Below the pieces are notes generated by a model, which ran no database searches, was not told the DNA's origin, and worked only from the letters and a program-made list of their open reading frames with translations. DNA of 6,867 nucleotides from assembly GCA_036555105.1 (NCBI GenBank), contig DATBMA010000053.1, forward strand, positions 1 through 6,867, given 5' to 3'. This DNA is from DATBMA01 sp036555105 (GTDB lineage Bacteria > Actinomycetota > Acidimicrobiia > Spongiisociales > ZC4RG35). The position numbers and the translations under genes are program-made. Positions 6,518-6,867 of the stretch are shown here, piece by piece (within the stretch, counting starts at the first letter, position 1; every line of letters starts with the position of its first letter).

Positions 6518-6608
6518 ACCGAGCCCCTCCCGGGTCCTGGACGCGCCTCGACGGATGATGGCCTTGAGCCTCAGGCTGACCCCGTGGGGGCCGGGGCTCC
6601 AGCCCTTG
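6518..6608. other. GC-rich spacer with clustered small inverted repeats between two heptad arrays
   Basis: This stretch separates the two heptad arrays and has no credible gene on either strand. It contains AGCCT-C-AGGCT (6567-6577), CCCC-GT-GGGG (6580-6589) and GGGCT-CC-AGCCC (6594-6605), packed close together. Taken with the flanking arrays, it could be a dispersed palindromic intergenic element (REP-like) or a structured leader. That is inference from one copy; within the window it does not recur. Confidence 0.4.
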
Positions 6609-6629
6609 TACTCGATACTTGGTACTTTG
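6609..6629. repeat. Degenerate heptad array, three TACTNNN units
   Basis: TACTCGA, TACTTGG and TACTTTG follow one another with TACT at exact 7-nt spacing, the same period and core as the array at 6490-6517. The last three bases of each unit have diverged. It looks like a decayed relative of the first array, 91 nt away in the same spacer. Confidence 0.55.
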
Positions 6630-6678
6630 ATGCTGGTCTCAATCGTGTCACCTCCCGCTCCGGGGGAGCCATGACACC

Positions 6679-6684
6679 TATCCT
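6679..6684 (+). promoter_or_regulatory. -10 box (TATCCT) for leaderless dapA
   Basis: TATCCT fits TANNNT and is followed by exactly six bases before the GTG at 6691, which places the expected transcription start on the first base of the start codon. There is no Shine-Dalgarno, and an in-frame TAG at 6685-6687 bars any upstream start. A small hairpin GCTCC-GGG-GGAGC (6657-6669) lies where a -35 element would be and might be an operator; no -35 consensus is visible. Confidence 0.6.
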
Positions 6685-6690
6685 TAGACT

Positions 6691-6867
6691 GTGATTCCAT
6701 TCGGTCGGGTCCTGACCGCCATGATCACCCCCTTCCGTGATGACGGCGGCATCGATTACGAACGGGTCTGGCGCTTGGCCCGATATCTCACCGATCACGG
6801 CTCCAACGGGCTGGTAGTGACCGGCACCACGGGTGAGTCGCCCACCCTTTCGGCAGAGGAAAAAGTC
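6691..6867 (+). CDS. dapA: 4-hydroxy-tetrahydrodipicolinate synthase, 5' part only
   Basis: The first 59 residues of DapA, cut by the right edge. The enzyme condenses pyruvate with aspartate semialdehyde in the step that feeds DapB. FGRVLTAMITPF (4-15) is the typical first beta strand of the aldolase barrel, and GTTGESPTL (45-53) holds the Thr-Thr pair that contacts the pyruvate carboxylate. The Schiff-base lysine and catalytic tyrosine lie beyond the window. The start is GTG 6691: an in-frame TAG precedes it, the conserved FGRVLTAM would be lost from ATG 6721, and a -10 box is placed for a leaderless transcript. The motif set favours DapA over N-acetylneuraminate lyase or other aldolases of the fold, and dapB nearby supports this. 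Confidence 0.93.
   Translation, partial: MIPFGRVLTAMITPFRDDGGIDYERVWRLARYLTDHGSNGLVVTGTTGESPTLSAEEKV

Noticed and set aside
6490..6629. Repeats considered as a CRISPR array
   Set aside because: Units are 7 nt and directly adjacent with no unique spacers, and no cas genes are present.
5744..6694. A 316-codon plus-strand frame opposite the thioredoxin gene that runs through the heptad arrays
   Set aside because: Antisense to a conserved gene; the SVLST-like stretch in it is only the translation of the heptamer repeat.

Overview
The window is a compact, GC-rich bacterial chromosome segment. The gene families, the high G+C at third codon positions and several start codons placed just downstream of a TANNNT -10 box with no Shine-Dalgarno all fit an actinobacterium. 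An uncultured Acidimicrobiia-like lineage is my best guess, held weakly. I see no phage, transposon, CRISPR, rRNA or tRNA.

Left part (1-3518, minus strand): three co-directional genes, read right to left. The first is a large von Willebrand factor A (VWA) protein with an N-terminal HExxH motif. It overlaps the start of a MoxR/NorQ-type AAA+ ATPase by 8 nt, and that ATPase departs from consensus in both Walker motifs. Further downstream is the 5' end of a LOG-family (TIGR00730-type) nucleotide phosphoribohydrolase, cut by the window edge. The AAA+/VWA pair resembles the NorQ/NorD, CbbQ/CbbO, CobS/CobT and RavA/ViaA systems, which remodel or load metal into client enzymes. No client is encoded beside this pair.

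Middle (3576-5548, plus strand): divergent from the VWA gene, an M16 zinc peptidase (PepR/mitochondrial processing peptidase type) overlaps dapB (4-hydroxy-tetrahydrodipicolinate reductase) by 4 nt, forming a translationally coupled pair. A long GC-rich hairpin at 5556-5607 ends it and lies between dapB and the convergent next gene.

Right part (5620-6867): a minus-strand thioredoxin-TPR protein (CnoX/YbbN-like, active site CPPC) sits between dapB and dapA. The 228-nt divergent spacer before dapA holds two arrays of 7-nt units beginning TACT, several small hairpins and a well-placed -10 box for a leaderless dapA. dapA (4-hydroxy-tetrahydrodipicolinate synthase) runs off the right edge. dapA and dapB carry out consecutive steps of lysine/diaminopimelate synthesis, but here they are separate transcription units.

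The items most worth a second look are the AAA+/VWA pair with altered ATPase motifs and a possible zinc site, and the heptad-repeat spacer upstream of dapA. The rest is ordinary core metabolism.
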